Positions 35,970 to 48,874 of a DNA stretch of 64,000 nt are shown here, one piece after another. The position numbers and the translations under genes were made by a program. The stretch covers positions 367,926-431,925 of the forward strand of contig JASANH010000449.1 in NCBI GenBank assembly GCA_030248295.1, in the 5' to 3' direction. The notes under the pieces are model-generated. The model was not told the DNA's origin and ran no database searches. It was given only the letters and a program-made list of their open reading frames with translations. The stretch is from Mesodorylaimus sp. YZB2_4. Taxonomy: Eukaryota; Nematoda; Enoplea; Dorylaimida; Dorylaimidae. Numbering within the stretch: the first letter of the stretch is position 1; every line of letters starts with the position of its first letter.

Positions 35970-36080
35970 ATGAGGCCCCAGAGGGGTCCGCCAAAACCGG
36001 TTTGTTCACTAGGTCAGTAATCTTATGGCGCAAGTTCGACTCCCGCTCGGGGCTCATGCTTCCGTTTCCTGACACAAACA
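35970..36080 (+). repeat. tRNA-related SINE-like fragment
   Basis: Contains AGTTCGACTCC (36033-36043), a near-consensus B-box, then CGCTCGGGGCTCATGCTT, matching the GGCTCATG tail of the repeat at 32,230. The bases GAGCGGGAGTCAAACT at 32,178-32,193 are a near-inverse of its B-box region. The upstream tRNA half is degenerate. Confidence 0.4.
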
Positions 36081-37950
36081 AACCACCTTTACTATCTAAT
36101 AATTGCAAAAATTGTATTAATCTGAAAGCAGTAATTCGAATTTACAAATTATCGCTACTAAACTAGCTTGTTTTATTATAAACACTGAACTAGTTATGTT
36201 GTCTGCGAACCATGCTACTGTGTGAGGCCACCTAGGGCACCATCATACCTCAAATCAATCCCGACTCGCATACTGGATTTAGGAAAAATCTTGAGGAATG
36301 AGATATCAACGAAGGCAGAGATGAATGAGATAAATGATGGATGGTACGTGAACCAAAATGGCGTTTTTTGCCACCTCATGGGTAAGCACTAAAAAAAGGA
36401 AAATTTCAATGCAGCTGTGGGACTCAAAGAAAGGGCCCCCTTTAAATGTTCCACTGCAAGAGGATCTTTTACAGCCATTTGTAGTTTAACTCCATAGGTC
36501 CCTCAGGCATCAACTGAGAGGGTTGTTTTAGAAGTAAGTTATTCCCTGCGACTCTCCTGAATTTAGAAAACTTTGGGCGACAAATTGACTGAATTTTAAT
36601 TTCCCGCGCATTGATGCTCATGCAAGTACGTATGTGCGATTACTGCAACGTATTTTGCTATTGGCCTCGTAGTTTCCCCACCTATTTTGGCCCAGCAATA
36701 AACCAAGTTCTAATCGCACAGTCCGAACACTGATGATGACATTTGAGAGACAATTTTAAGCTAAAAATGAAACCTATTTGGAGGTACAGTATTCAGAAAT
36801 ATTCACTGTGGACACTGTTGCAACGACTGTTCTGGAAAACCCAGTTCATAGGGACCGACTGGGTATGTGGCAAGTACAGAGTGACAGGTTTACACGGGAA
36901 ACTACAGGAGCAACTGCGCGATATTTGGTTGGGCACCAATGCGCGGGAAATTTAAATTCGGCAAACACTTTTGTGCGACTTCTGCTCATCGGCGATGCTG
37001 GAAAATTGTTTCCGCTAGCTCACGATCAGTCAGTTACCAGGTTGACCATCTCCTCCGCCAGTCCCCTTTTGCCTTTATCGACTTTCCGTAGCTATGGTCA
37101 CTAAAAATTCAACCAGGCTCTCCTTCATCAGAATACGCTCGTATTTACGATTTAACGCTCTATCAGCACAAATTCGAGATGCTTGGTTAGTGGACACTGT
37201 CTACACAAAAAATCTAAGGACTGTCTAGTCTCTTTTTTATGCGCAGCAATAAAATGCCAGTGAAGATGGTTGAGCCTTTTTATGATAACGCGCAAGTCTA
37301 GTGTTTTCTCGCCGAATGCCTTTCCACTCTGCTTGACGTCGTTGACATTCATTTCCGATATCTACGAGGTGCTTTTATTCCTGAGCAACCAGCCTCCATA
37401 GACAGACCGATTTTGGCTGAAAATGCTCTCAAGCACGATGGCTCTTTAAACTTTGCAAAATGAGAACATTTGCTCTCAGCGTAGGGAAATGTAAATTGAG
37501 AAGGAATTTTTAAGGTTTCCTTCTTTAAAATGGCTTTTCTAGGTCAAAGGGAACTCACTTATTGGACTTATCCAGTGGGTCCTCGAAAACGAATGCAACT
37601 TCCTGGGTTGTGTTTTTACGGAAATAACGTGCTCATCGTGCGAGGCTTGTGCTTTATCTTGAAACTGAGCAGATGGATGAGGTCGTATGAGCCATTTTGA
37701 CGTGCCCTTTGTTCATAACACGTGGTGTAAGGGTCAAGTTTTGACATATAGAAAAGGTTGTTTGGTTGAGAATGTCCGCGGTCGCGTTCGAGCCCCGAAG
37801 TGTGAGGCTTGCCGATATTTTGTTGGCATGACGTACTTCCTAATTTTACTAACAGGAAATGGATGTTTTTGCTAATATACGAGTATATTGGACGTAGCAA
37901 AACCACGCTCTGACACTAGGTTTTTTTAGGTCTATATCGGTTTAATTAAA

Positions 37951-38153
37951 TTGATGCCAGCAGAAGCTAATCGTTCATTGGCGTTAATGGTAGAGTCGAC
38001 CGCGTTGACGATGGCCACGTTGAGTGTCAAACCCCATACCAGCTTGTTTCGGGTCCGATCCGCTGGTCATCAACCACCGTCCACGCCGACCAGTGGCTGC
38101 GCACCTTGTTCCACACTATCGCCCACAATTCCGAGGCAAATGCAACGCGCTAG
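37951..38153 (+). other. Weak candidate 5' exon with strong donor
   Basis: An open frame from an ATG ends at GCTAG|GTAAGTG in phase 2, the same phase used by the GARNL3-like gene's candidate first exons further downstream. The 67 codons have no family motif. Listed only because donor strength and phase fit. Confidence 0.2.
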
Positions 38154-40827
38154 GTAAGTGGAAGATGGCCTGTCCGAGTGCTCAACTTAGTGATCAGAGT
38201 GCGTCAGAGCAGGCTGTGCTAGCATGACTCGCACAATTGTTGGATGTGTCAATTGCTGCGGGATGGTTTCATACGTACTGTAATAATCTCATCTGCTGGA
38301 CTCGGCATTGTCATCCGGTTCGTTTTTCTCCTCTGGTATCAATCTGATGCCTTGTCGCGGGGCTGATCCTTATTCTTGCAGCGGAAGCCTCTAATTACCA
38401 ATCAAGTTTCAGACTAAATAATTGTCATTTTTAACATCCAAGGCAACAGGTAGAAATTGATTTTGCATCTCATCATTTTTATAAGGCTAGGATCACATTC
38501 TAGCATAATTACATGGACGGAATTCTAATTTTTTTTCTGGTTCTGTGCGGAGTGGTTGATTGGATTTTCCAGAATCGAATTTGTTTTTTCTTTGATTGGC
38601 TTTGATTACTTGAATTGTTTTCGAACCTAAGAGAACCATGCGCCATAGGAGACATTAGTAATGACAAGTCCGACATGGTCTAAACAGTACTGCGCAGTAC
38701 ATTGTGTTGGGATGCCCTCAGAGAGGACTTGATGCCCACACTCTCCTATATCTACTGCGGCGTGTAAGGACATCATTTCCATAGCACCAAACAGTGCCGT
38801 GTCGTCAGCCCCGTCACGAATATGCACCTGTATTATTATTCACCAGTGTAGCTGCGTCGTTGATTTCGACACCTGTGCAGACCACATACGTCATGGAAAT
38901 AGCAAAGGCTAGAACGAACTAGAAACGCCTAATTTTCAGGTGCACCCACTGGTGCACGTGACAGAGCAATTATGTCTCATAAGACTCGAAAAGTTTCCTC
39001 TGTCTCGGTCATGAGACGAATATAAATCGGGCGACCTGGTCATTACATCAAACTTCTTATAATCGCGATCCGGACTCCCAACATCAGCTGCTTGCACCAG
39101 GCCGTCGTTACGATCCTCATGATACGGAAGTGATGCCCCTTACGTACATGATCTCCCTTGGCCAGCCACCTCCCGTGCTTGCTTGCGCCATCCACCGGAG
39201 ACTTGTCAGGATTTGCGCATGCACGGTACTTCCTCCAGCCACTGTGCCCTGCTGCGTGCGACTGTTAGTCTCCCGTGGCCATCAGAAGGCATTATGAACA
39301 CTGACAGTGGCCCTGTGGGTATCTTGATACGAGCATAAGTTTTTCCTCGCATGGGTGCTTCTAGAAACGATTCCCTGCGGCTTCGGTCTCTCTTATGCAA
39401 GATTCGGCAGACTATGCCCGCCGATGGGTATGAATTTTTTAATATTGTCGAAGAAACATAGCTTGAGGATTTCTGCTGGCGATGAGTTCCTTTGCACTTG
39501 TTACTGTCTGGCACTGATTCAAACACCACGGCAGATTGTAGGGGAAGCCGGTTAGTTGCCTTTCCCAGGTCTCCCAACTAAGCACGTATGACCAACACAC
39601 TTCTGGCACTGATTCGAGTAGCCTTAAGGAATGGCAATTTCTGTAGGAAGGTCACTACAACCTTTCATGTTTTCGATAGGCCTTGCTCAGGATTTAGGAA
39701 ATTAGGGTTTAGTGGGCCATCAATAATGTCCCGCCCCACCCGATAATTAGCTCAAACACAAATTTCTTGATTACTAGACTAATTTTGATGGCATTTCGCG
39801 AGCCAATGCTTTTTAACAGGAAAAATTTTGTTTTGCAAACCATTTTCTTTGCACTTTACGCTCAAAAGATTTTTCTCTTGACGCATGGAAACTGCCATAA
39901 TCATGGTCCACGAAAACATTGTGCACCGCTGAGTAAATTTCTAATTGATTGGCCTAGCGCGTATGCTCGATGTTGGAAATTAAAATAAGCACAAAACACG
40001 ACAAAACCAAGCCCGGCCTTCCACGTATGCACGGGCGTGTAGCACTGAGGCCTTCGAAGGATATTGATACCGTCTTTACCATTCTGGCCTCGTCTCGTTC
40101 GGGCTATTATTTGCCAGTATGTACCCACTAAGCACAGCAGCGTGCTAGCACATGTTAGGAGATCGGATGTGACTAGGTTTTATGACACTAACTGTGCCAG
40201 TGTGACGTCAAGGAAGGAGCAGTGGGCATGCTACTTTGGTTGCTGGCTAGAATGAAGATCTGCGCCCACGTTGGTGACGAGGACTTGTTTGCCTACTGAA
40301 GCCACATCACTCCTGCTCCGATTTGTCCAGTGGATTGCCACCTATCTTTTATTGACTCGAACTGAAGACTGCTGAGAATTTCTCGTCAACGTGTCGATGA
40401 AGGACAATTTTTGTTATGTACATCCGAAAAAAAAGATTGCTTGAAAAACATTGGTCAGCGTGTGTGGCTTTGTGTGAGGACAAGCCCGCCAGGATGTAAT
40501 TGGAATCCCCTAAAAAGCGGGAAGGAAAGTAAAGAAAGACCAGATCTTCGCCCACATTCTAATTGTGAACGGAGGCGACGCAGATGCACCGATAGGTCGG
40601 AGTTCTAATTACGATCATTTATTGGTCCCGTTCATCGAAAAAGAACCGTTTCAATTGAGTGCTAGGACGATTTAGGTCCTTGAAACTTTTCATCATTCGT
40701 TCAACCCCCTTCATGGTCATCATTTAAGTGCGGATGGGCAGTCGGCCGAATGAACGCCTTTGGAAACGACTTTTAGCTGTAAGCCGATAAAAAAGAAGCG
40801 CTTAGTGGCCTCGCATGGTGCTAGGCG

Positions 40828-42014
40828 ATGGAGAATAGCTTAGGGGCTCAGTTAACGAACTCGCGACATGATGAACAGACGGCCGCCGATCTCAGCCACG
40901 ACGTGCATGCATTAAAGGGAACGGCTGGTTTCGATGACGATTCTTCTTCTTCGCCGTCTTCGAGTCAGTGCTTGCAAGAATCTAGGAGTCGCCATATTCG
41001 TAAAAAAGCTCAAATTGTCCCTCCTACTCTCCACGATCACTATCCATTGTGGCGCCAGTCATCGGGAACTGCGCTGAGTTCCAGCCCTCGGACGTCATCA
41101 ACCTGGCGTAAGTCTACACTTGACGGACCCATTCTCGACGAAGGTCACCCTGGTACCCACTTACGCGAGCATAGCTCGTGTGCGCAGGTCACCTGCAATC
41201 GTGAACCGACCTTCTCGCTGGCCGGCTTCCTTTGGAGACGACGACAGAACAGCCCCAAAGCCGATCTTGGACTCGTTGATTCTTCCCCCGCATTGACTGG
41301 CAGCACTTTGACCAAAGGGGTCATTGTTGACGACACATATTTTAATAGAAATTCAAATCTGGAGTCGAGTCGTAAATCATCCTTTTCTCCATGCCCCACT
41401 GGCGGTTACCTTATAAACAACGACGCCCATGGCGAGGCAGGCTCATCGGCCAGAGAAGCACCTGATTATCGGCGGAGGCAAAAGTGGTCCACCTTTGCTA
41501 TGTGGCCGTCCATGACTAATGCTCGACCGAAAAGTGTTGTGGCGCGGGTTCGACGCAAGGCTAGCTGTCCGGTCACTCAACATGGCAGCACAACCACCAC
41601 GGTCTGTGGGTCGATGGCGTTTAATAGTCCACATCCGAACGAGTTGACCACTCCGTCTTCGCATCACGGGTCTTTCTCTGTTGGATCGCCATCTCCAATT
41701 GGGGGGCATGGTGGTGGTAGGAACGGGTCGTTTTTCAATTCCACGACATCCCTAGCTTCATCCAATTGGAATTTGCTGAAAGGTAATGCCAGTTCAAGAA
41801 ATGCTACTTCGGCCACAGTTTCGCCATCCGCTACACCACCACCACCATCCGCATTCTTCGCTGCTTGGAGACATCATGCTAAAAAAAGTTATCCACTTCT
41901 TCACGATTCGCCAATGTTGGCCGAAAATCACCGTTTCGCACCTGCGGCGATGGCCGGAAGAATTACGAGTCAGGGCGAAATTGGTAGTTACGCTGCGAGA
42001 TCACCAAGGAAAAG
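40828..42014 (+). CDS. Ser-rich coding exon, probable long 5' exon of GARNL3-like gene
   Basis: A 395-codon frame from ATG 40828 to donor AAAAG|GTAACA. It is rich in Ser, Arg and Pro, with low-complexity runs (SSSSPSSS, PPPP) and basic Ser-Arg patches near its end (YAARSPRKR); no folded domain is seen. It stops in phase 2, and the acceptor at 49319 begins with the one base needed, so it can splice to the GARNL3-like gene. That would give 1,417 residues and a disordered N-terminus over a 7.3-kb intron. No other downstream acceptor with a coding exon is seen before 49319. Alternatively it belongs to a separate gene with unrecognised exons. That it is coding is clear; its assignment is inferred. 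Confidence 0.6.
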
Positions 42015-45000
42015 GTAACAAAGGTTACGCTAGGAGGTTGGTTTTGGACATTAGGCTGAAATTTTCTCGGCCAAACTCTGGTTCACCTGCCTTTTGGTTT
42101 CGAGGCATGAATTTTTCCAATCTAAACTTCACGTAATTCATGCTAGACCTACCCACCTCGAGCCGCTGTAATTTTTAGGCTGCTGAGTTCGCATTGGTGC
42201 ACACACTCATATTTTACTTCGAGGTTCTTATCGTGGTGGTCTGCCAGGCAGATGTTTGTATTTTTCAACCTTTTTCTTAAAAACATTGAATGGAATTGCA
42301 TATCAACTCGGTCGGGTCATTTCTGGTGTCTGGAAACGAGTCCCTCCATAATCATACCACCATTTCAATCCTGTCAATTATGAGTCTTATTGACTGCCTA
42401 GGATTAAGACGTTTTTGTGTCTCCTCAAGTGCCTGGAACGAACTGAATGGAGGAATCGGATAGGGCGCCTTTGGCAGAAGGGTCCCGCCTGGCAGGAAGT
42501 CGGGTTCCGCACAGGAAGGAAAACCACCACCACCGCCCAGGCAATACAAAGAAAAAAGCCCGTCTGAGAAAATGTAAAAGTGGAATATACTCGAAGAAAA
42601 TGGAAAATTCTAGTCTCGAAAGTGAATGAAATACGGGCCCGGGTTTGGAGTGGTCCTATCAAGATTTGGCACTCTACTTCTACTAGCCCGCTGGTTTAGT
42701 TCTCGCAAGTCATTAGACATGCTTTAGGCGATGAATGTAGAGCTCTCAGGCAGATGAAGACTTTGTAGGAGGAAGATTCTGTGCTTGCCTGAAAGGTTCT
42801 CGCAGCAAGAGTCTGAGGTACAGTATCAACCAGATCACTCGTTCAGGTTTCCGATTTTATCCAGGAAGCTAAATGATGTTTTTCTTGACTACGCTCTTAA
42901 TTAGCGTCTGTGACGTGGACAAGGCTCTAATTTTAATCCACGCCCACTGCTTTCAGGGTCATTTGGGGCAAAGGGCGCGGGCGTGGCTCAGACGGATGCC
43001 TCTTCATAAAAACACATGTTTTCATATTATCAGAGGTCTGCTATCAGCGGGGCATAAGCATGCCTGAGCGTGAATTGTAAACGCACTGCACGTAGAGGAA
43101 TGTAAGATCAGGGCGGAGGCAGTGGACCGGAAATGAACTCGAAATGGTAATGAAGCGAGCAGGATTCCCACGGTCACAACTCATATTGCCCTCGACACTA
43201 CACTGTAGACAGTACTGGGCAAAGGAAAAAAACAGAAAGTTGCTGCTTTGTGCACGGATGAACCATCTGCCGCTCTGTGCCAGACAGTATTACTGTAGAT
43301 TATGCAAATTGTGGAAAATCAGTTTTCCCAGCTCTCTTCTGTTATAACACCTTTCCACTATCTAACATCGTTACATGTTGCGATTAGTCGTCTATTCCCA
43401 AGGCTCAGTGTCGAGAACTAGCACGTTTGCTGAAATTTACGTGCACTTGTCTGTAGCAAGTACTCATTCATGAACCGATGCTCCCCAAACGAGTGGGCGT
43501 GTAAGCATAATTGTATGGACAGATGCACGCAGCTAGATAAATGGGACTTCAGGGACGAATCGTGGCAATAAATCGCGTGCTGGCTCTGATTTGTTGCCTT
43601 TTCAGTTCCAAACATTCTGATTGTAAATTTTAGTCTCTTGAATCGAGAGGATTAGATCACGCAAGATCTGATTTCAATGGGTTTTTAGAACTCGCTCAGC
43701 TTAATTCATCATAGGCGAGGATATTTTTATTTTTCAGTTCAACCTGCCATATCCATAAAAATTATATTCAGTTCTACTTTAATATGCAAAAACAAATTTT
43801 CGAATCTTTTATTTGACAATTTGCTCAGCGGATGGTCGAGTCGATGTACAAAGTTAGATCAGCGTACAAGTTAGTCTCGGTAGATGTATATGTACAGTAA
43901 GACAGATTTTAGATGGTCTGTGATCACTGGGCACTTATTCTCAGCGCCTTGGTCCAACGAGCAAATAGAAAGCGCATTCTTCTTTATCTCTGATAATTAT
44001 CCAATTGATCAAAAGACGGCAGTCAAGTCAGGCAATTACTCCCAGAGGCCTTTCTTACACAAACAATGCCCAGACAGCTTCGTGCATCATTCACAGCCAT
44101 GTTGATTCATGTGCTAATTAGGCCAAACAACTTTGTGCCCTTGAATAGGCATCTGAAAGGGCTGTTTTATTTTTCTTCTCGAATCGTACTTCTTCGAGCA
44201 CACTCTTCTTTACAGTCGCCGACTGTCAGTGAACTGATGGTCCAAGCAGTCGAGCGTGGGCTCTATTGCGTGCACAAGCACGATAATAGGCAACAGCGTG
44301 AATGGTAGAGCCATTTTATGAACGAGCTTTCCGTGAAAAGGGGCTAGCTGACGGTGAGAAGTAAAGGTTTGAATGAATCCACTTACGTTCGAGATGAGCC
44401 GAGTTGGCACTAGGGAGCTGGTGTATGTGCTCGCTCGTGAATGTAGTCATTACACCTGGCTCCATAGCAGTTATATGACGTAAATGGAAGGTTGGAAAGA
44501 CATGGTGATGCCCTTAGTTCACTAGCCTTTAGAAGAAGCACACGAACAGGTGCCATAATACAATTCCCCGTATTGGTCTGGTGATACATTGAATTGTGAA
44601 CGGACAGAATAATCCTAGTCCTATATCGTATCGTAACGAGCTAGAAACTTCAATTATATCAACTTTGTAATCAAATTAGCCAAATATTTTTATCGAGTAA
44701 ACCCGTTTGATTGGTTAAACTTATGTGGCGAGAAGAAGGGCTTATTGCTTATTTTGGTTTCATATGGCAGAGAAGCCAAAGTGCCAGGCATTGCTTGCCC
44801 AATAACAGGTACGAAGTATTAGAGACTTCCATTTTATTCTTTTACCAGTTTCCGGATTATCTCCAGTGTAGAAGACACAGTGTGCGTGTAGACAAAGCAT
44901 GGAAACAGTATCTTTTCAGTAAGCAGCATGAAATATTGCGAAAAACTTTAGAGAAGTTTATAGCTGATACGCAGCACCCAAGCCAGTATATGGGAATAAA

Positions 45001-48000
45001 ACTTGGCATGATTCCCGTGCCAGAAACCAGAGCGAGCTGCAGAGTGAAAGAATTAGCTCTGACTCCTGACATCAGCTGGCAAAACTTGAACATTTTCCGT
45101 CGTCCTTCAATCATGGGTCCAGTACGCATAATTTGAAAGCTTTTCAAAGGCTCTACTTTAAGAATTTTTTGGCCAGTTCCTGGCTAATTTTGGAAGCTAA
45201 TTTGAGCAGCTTGGCAAGCTGACGAGTACTTATCTGAGACACCTGCTCATATGGAGTGTACTGGACAAATAGCGTGGGAAAGGAAATGCGAAAAATCAAT
45301 TGCGCAGCAGATTTTTTCCTATATTTGACTACCTCTAGCTGAGAAAGAGAGGATTCAAAATTCTGTAAACCGCTAGTTTTCATTTTTTTTATTGGCCTCA
45401 TTTCATTTTTCGCACAGTCCTTGCTTGCTCACCGATCAGGTAGCACGCTTCATTTTGGCTTGGTTCAATTGGCAGCGACCCTGTTCAAGTTTCTGCTCTA
45501 TTTGAGTGTGGTCTTTAATCGAGGAGTTTGATTTTAGTCGATTCAAGCTTGGGCCACAATTTTTGTTTCGACTTTCTTCCGTATCCGGCATGAGAGTTTT
45601 AGTTTTTCAATCACATTTTTGCTTAAAAGGCGCAGCAGAATAGGTCACTCTACCCTGCGGTTAGTGCAAAGGTTTGCCAGCTATCACAAGGAAAAACAGT
45701 CTAAATATGGAATCGGTCACCCTGCCTTGACGAAAGCAGTGGCATTAGCGACTTTGGTCAACTAAATTCCTCCTCACAGCATGACATCGTCCGGAAGTAA
45801 CTATTTTCGGCACCTTTTTGCTTAACCTATGCAGAAATTTTTTAATAAATTAATATGCATGGCCTCTTTGACGTCAGTGCCGTGCAATTTTCACATTTTG
45901 ATATTACGCTCGCCAAAGCTGTCTGGAAACTACTTTAGGCTATTCTCCATCGTTCGGTTGCAAATCTCTATGAGCGGGAAATTCAAACTAGCAAAAGCCA
46001 TTGTTTCCTTTGTAATATTACCCCAAAATAGAAGGCATATAAAAACAAGTAAGACGTGCATCTTGCATTAAAAACCTGCGCCTTCCCACTAACCTTTGAG
46101 CACTTTTTTGTCCATTAGCTCTTTCTCGCCACTTCGTTCAATTAGAGCTATTCAGTTTTTTCCTGCAGCCTTCGAGACAATTTTGAAATTTTCGTCATCG
46201 ATTTTAGGCATTTTCTTTTCTTGCGTCATTAGGAAGCAGTTCCATTTGTGAAAGTAAAATCAAAGCTTTCCCACCCAACACTTTGTCCTTTTTAGAGACT
46301 CTAGTCTTTGACGTTCGTGAAAAGTTGTTTACGAGGTTCTTGAATTGTTAGAAAATTGCATGTTTTCGAGCTCTTTCCCTTTTTGACCCGAGTTTTCCTT
46401 TTCAATCAAGCCCGTTAAAAGATTTGTTTTCGAAGCTTTTCACTTGAAACTCACAACTGCTCTATTGACAAGTTGTTCCCTCTCCTTCAATTGGTTGATT
46501 GATTGGTTTCTTTTCTCAAGCACTTCTACTGATTTTAGTGGTATACAATAAACAGAAAGCGAGCATCAACCTTAAAGATCAGATTCTCAAATAAATCGAA
46601 AGAAGTCTTTGCAGAAATTTTTACACAGACATTCTACGAATTCTTCAAACGTCTTTGACTTTTGTTAGCCGAGAAATTTTTTCGCCACAGCCCATCCAGT
46701 TTTTAAAAAAGGCGTCGAAATCTCTTAAATTATGAAAGACATAAAATCAGTCGGGCACAGCCTCTAGCGAATGAAAAGACGCATAAAAAGAATAGAGTAG
46801 TGTCTGGCCCTGTTTCGATTTCATAAAAACCTTGTCTGGTGCACATGGTGTTGATGGTCAGGTGCAAATAATGTGCTTTATAGCCGTACTATTTCGTATT
46901 CGAGTTAGGCTTGCAGAAGAGGCAAGCTATCGACCTATATACTATCAGAAATAACCACCCACTGCATAAAGCTGAAGAATATTTTAAAGTCATATGATAT
47001 CTAATAATTATTAAGCATATTTCTCCACCGTTTGCCATCGCTTAACGTGGATTCCATCGAAATTGTCAAGTCGCGCATGTGTAACCTATCCGCGAGAGTC
47101 AGGCTTGACCTACTTGTTTGCTAGTGTAATCAAGCTATACAAAATTAAAAGGATCATTTTTTGAAAAGTCATGGATAGCCAGCCTCGCGCGCCTATTCTT
47201 TTGCCATAGAGCGCATACATCGACCTAGAGTCGTTCAAATTCTAATGCATGCTAGTCTTTCGACAACGGGTTTTCCATTTCTTTCGTTCAATATTCAAAT
47301 GCAGATTTCACGATTACATCAAAATTCCAGACAGCAAATGTAAGCATTCCCCGACTATAGAAAAATATACAATATGCTTTATGGGGTTTTTTTGTGTGCT
47401 CGCTCCGAAAAATCTAGAATTTGGGGGCGGGTGGATAGTTAGGCTAGAAAGGTTTCGAGAGAAGTGCGCATGGTAAGCGCAATTGTACGGGCCTCATGTC
47501 TAGCTCGGCTGATGATAAACCGGATCTCATTCCATTCACGGTATTATTTTCTCTCTACCTGGCTCAGTTCTGCTACTCGAATAGATGAAATTTATGGGCT
47601 TAGCGAGCGTACCTGCCAGGACTTTGTACTAGCTCTACTGTAGACAGTGCGTGTTCAGCCGGGTGCAGGCGCGGGTTATTTTCGGTTAGAGATTATCTAA
47701 TGCGTTTTATGTCGTCTAAAGAGAAGGCTCTTCTAGTTTATTGAAACATTATTGTAAAGAGGTTCAGTGCCCTTGAAATCATGCCTTTTGGTTCGTCACG
47801 TCGTTCGGCAAGCAAATATCCGTCGCCGAGGTATGAATACTCTCACAGTGCCATCTTGTATCACGTGTCAGGTTAGGGCAATTAATTGCAACCTTTTTCC
47901 AAAATAGCCATATTTTAATAGCTTGATATATTAGCTTGTCTGTGTCCTTTGAGATCGATCAATATGTTAGACATCCGGTCATGAGGGCGGCATGGCGTGG

Positions 48001-48870
48001 CCGTGTTAGATTCCATTTTTGGTCTTTCCGCCTTTCTCATTTTTTCCTTCCTCTTCGGCGACGACGACGACGCGATCGTGGACTGGCGGGGCCCTTTTTA
48101 GCCCAGCTATTAACCGTGTCGTCGTTTGATGGGCTCCCTTTCTCGTTATGGACACCCCGCTCGTTGCCTTGTTATCACGCACGACACGCGTGGGCTAAAA
48201 GCGGATAAGAACGGCGGTCATTGCAAATGGGTGAATGAAAGTGTTCAATTTTCATTTCATATGCCTGATATATGCACAGAGAAAAGGTATCTCGCTCGAG
48301 GCTGTCGTTGCCTGGACAATAAAAGGCTCCTTCACTTTCCCATATGCTTCTATGGCTTACTCGATCTCTTTTCTGTCCTCGAGTTAGGCGAGTTATTATC
48401 GAAAATAAACTCGCTTGCCCTCACCTCCTCGTCGTCCGAACTAGCCAGTTGTTTATCCGCAAACATCCAATTACGTTGTCGAGAAAGAGAGTGATAAGTC
48501 ATAATTAGCACCCCTATGCGACCCGTCGGCACGAAGTCTTGTTTGGCCAAGTTGCTCGGGCGTTTATTTGGCCAACTTGAACTGAGGGTCCGCTCGTTAT
48601 CACGTGTCGTCGGCCATTCCAATTAAGGCTTAGCAGTCTCATTTCTATGGAATTCATTATAAGAACCTGATTCTTTTTTCACTTGGCTTATCTTGAAATA
48701 AGATTTTCACCCACCTAATCTTCTTTCGGCCAAGACAAAGTCGAAACTGTGCAAATAGTGTGTTGGAAATTTCTACAGGGCTGGTTGACTATCCTTCGAT
48801 TCCCGTACTAACTCATTTTTCTTCTGGAGAATTGTGGAAAACCTTATCGTTTCTTGTTCTCCAAATGAAC
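42015..48870. other. Long intron or intergenic stretch
   Basis: If the exon at 40,828 belongs to the GARNL3-like gene, this is its first intron. The sequence is AT-rich with no recognised exon except a weak 50-nt candidate at 47,781-47,830. A 141-codon frame at 44,711-45,136 lacks motifs and splice support. Confidence 0.45.
47781..47830 (+). other. Weak candidate alternative first exon
   Basis: ATG followed by 15 codons (MPFGSSRRSASKYPSP) ends at CCGAG|GTATGA in phase 2, matching the acceptor at 49319. Its Ser/Arg-rich content resembles the end of the 40,828 exon and the start of the shared exon. Too short to be certain. Confidence 0.25.
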
Positions 48871-48874
48871 AACG

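Larger units (their letters stand above)
28880..40810. other. Long intergenic stretch rich in repeats
   Basis: No gene is recognised in about 12 kb. It contains tRNA-derived repeat candidates at about 29,090-29,222, 32,175-32,265, 32,530-32,893 and 35,970-36,080, plus poly-C tracts at 31,753, 32,426 and 33,329. A possible first exon for the downstream gene lies at 37,951-38,153. Remaining ORFs are below 125 codons and lack motifs. Confidence 0.5.

Noticed and set aside
37760..37810. B-box-like GCGTTCGAGCCCC suggesting a tRNA or SINE
   Set aside because: No A-box or foldable tRNA arms upstream; a single 11-bp match is too weak.
44711..45136. 141-codon + strand frame within the long stretch before the GARNL3-like gene
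   Set aside because: No motif, no in-phase splice partner, and the opposite strand is open too.
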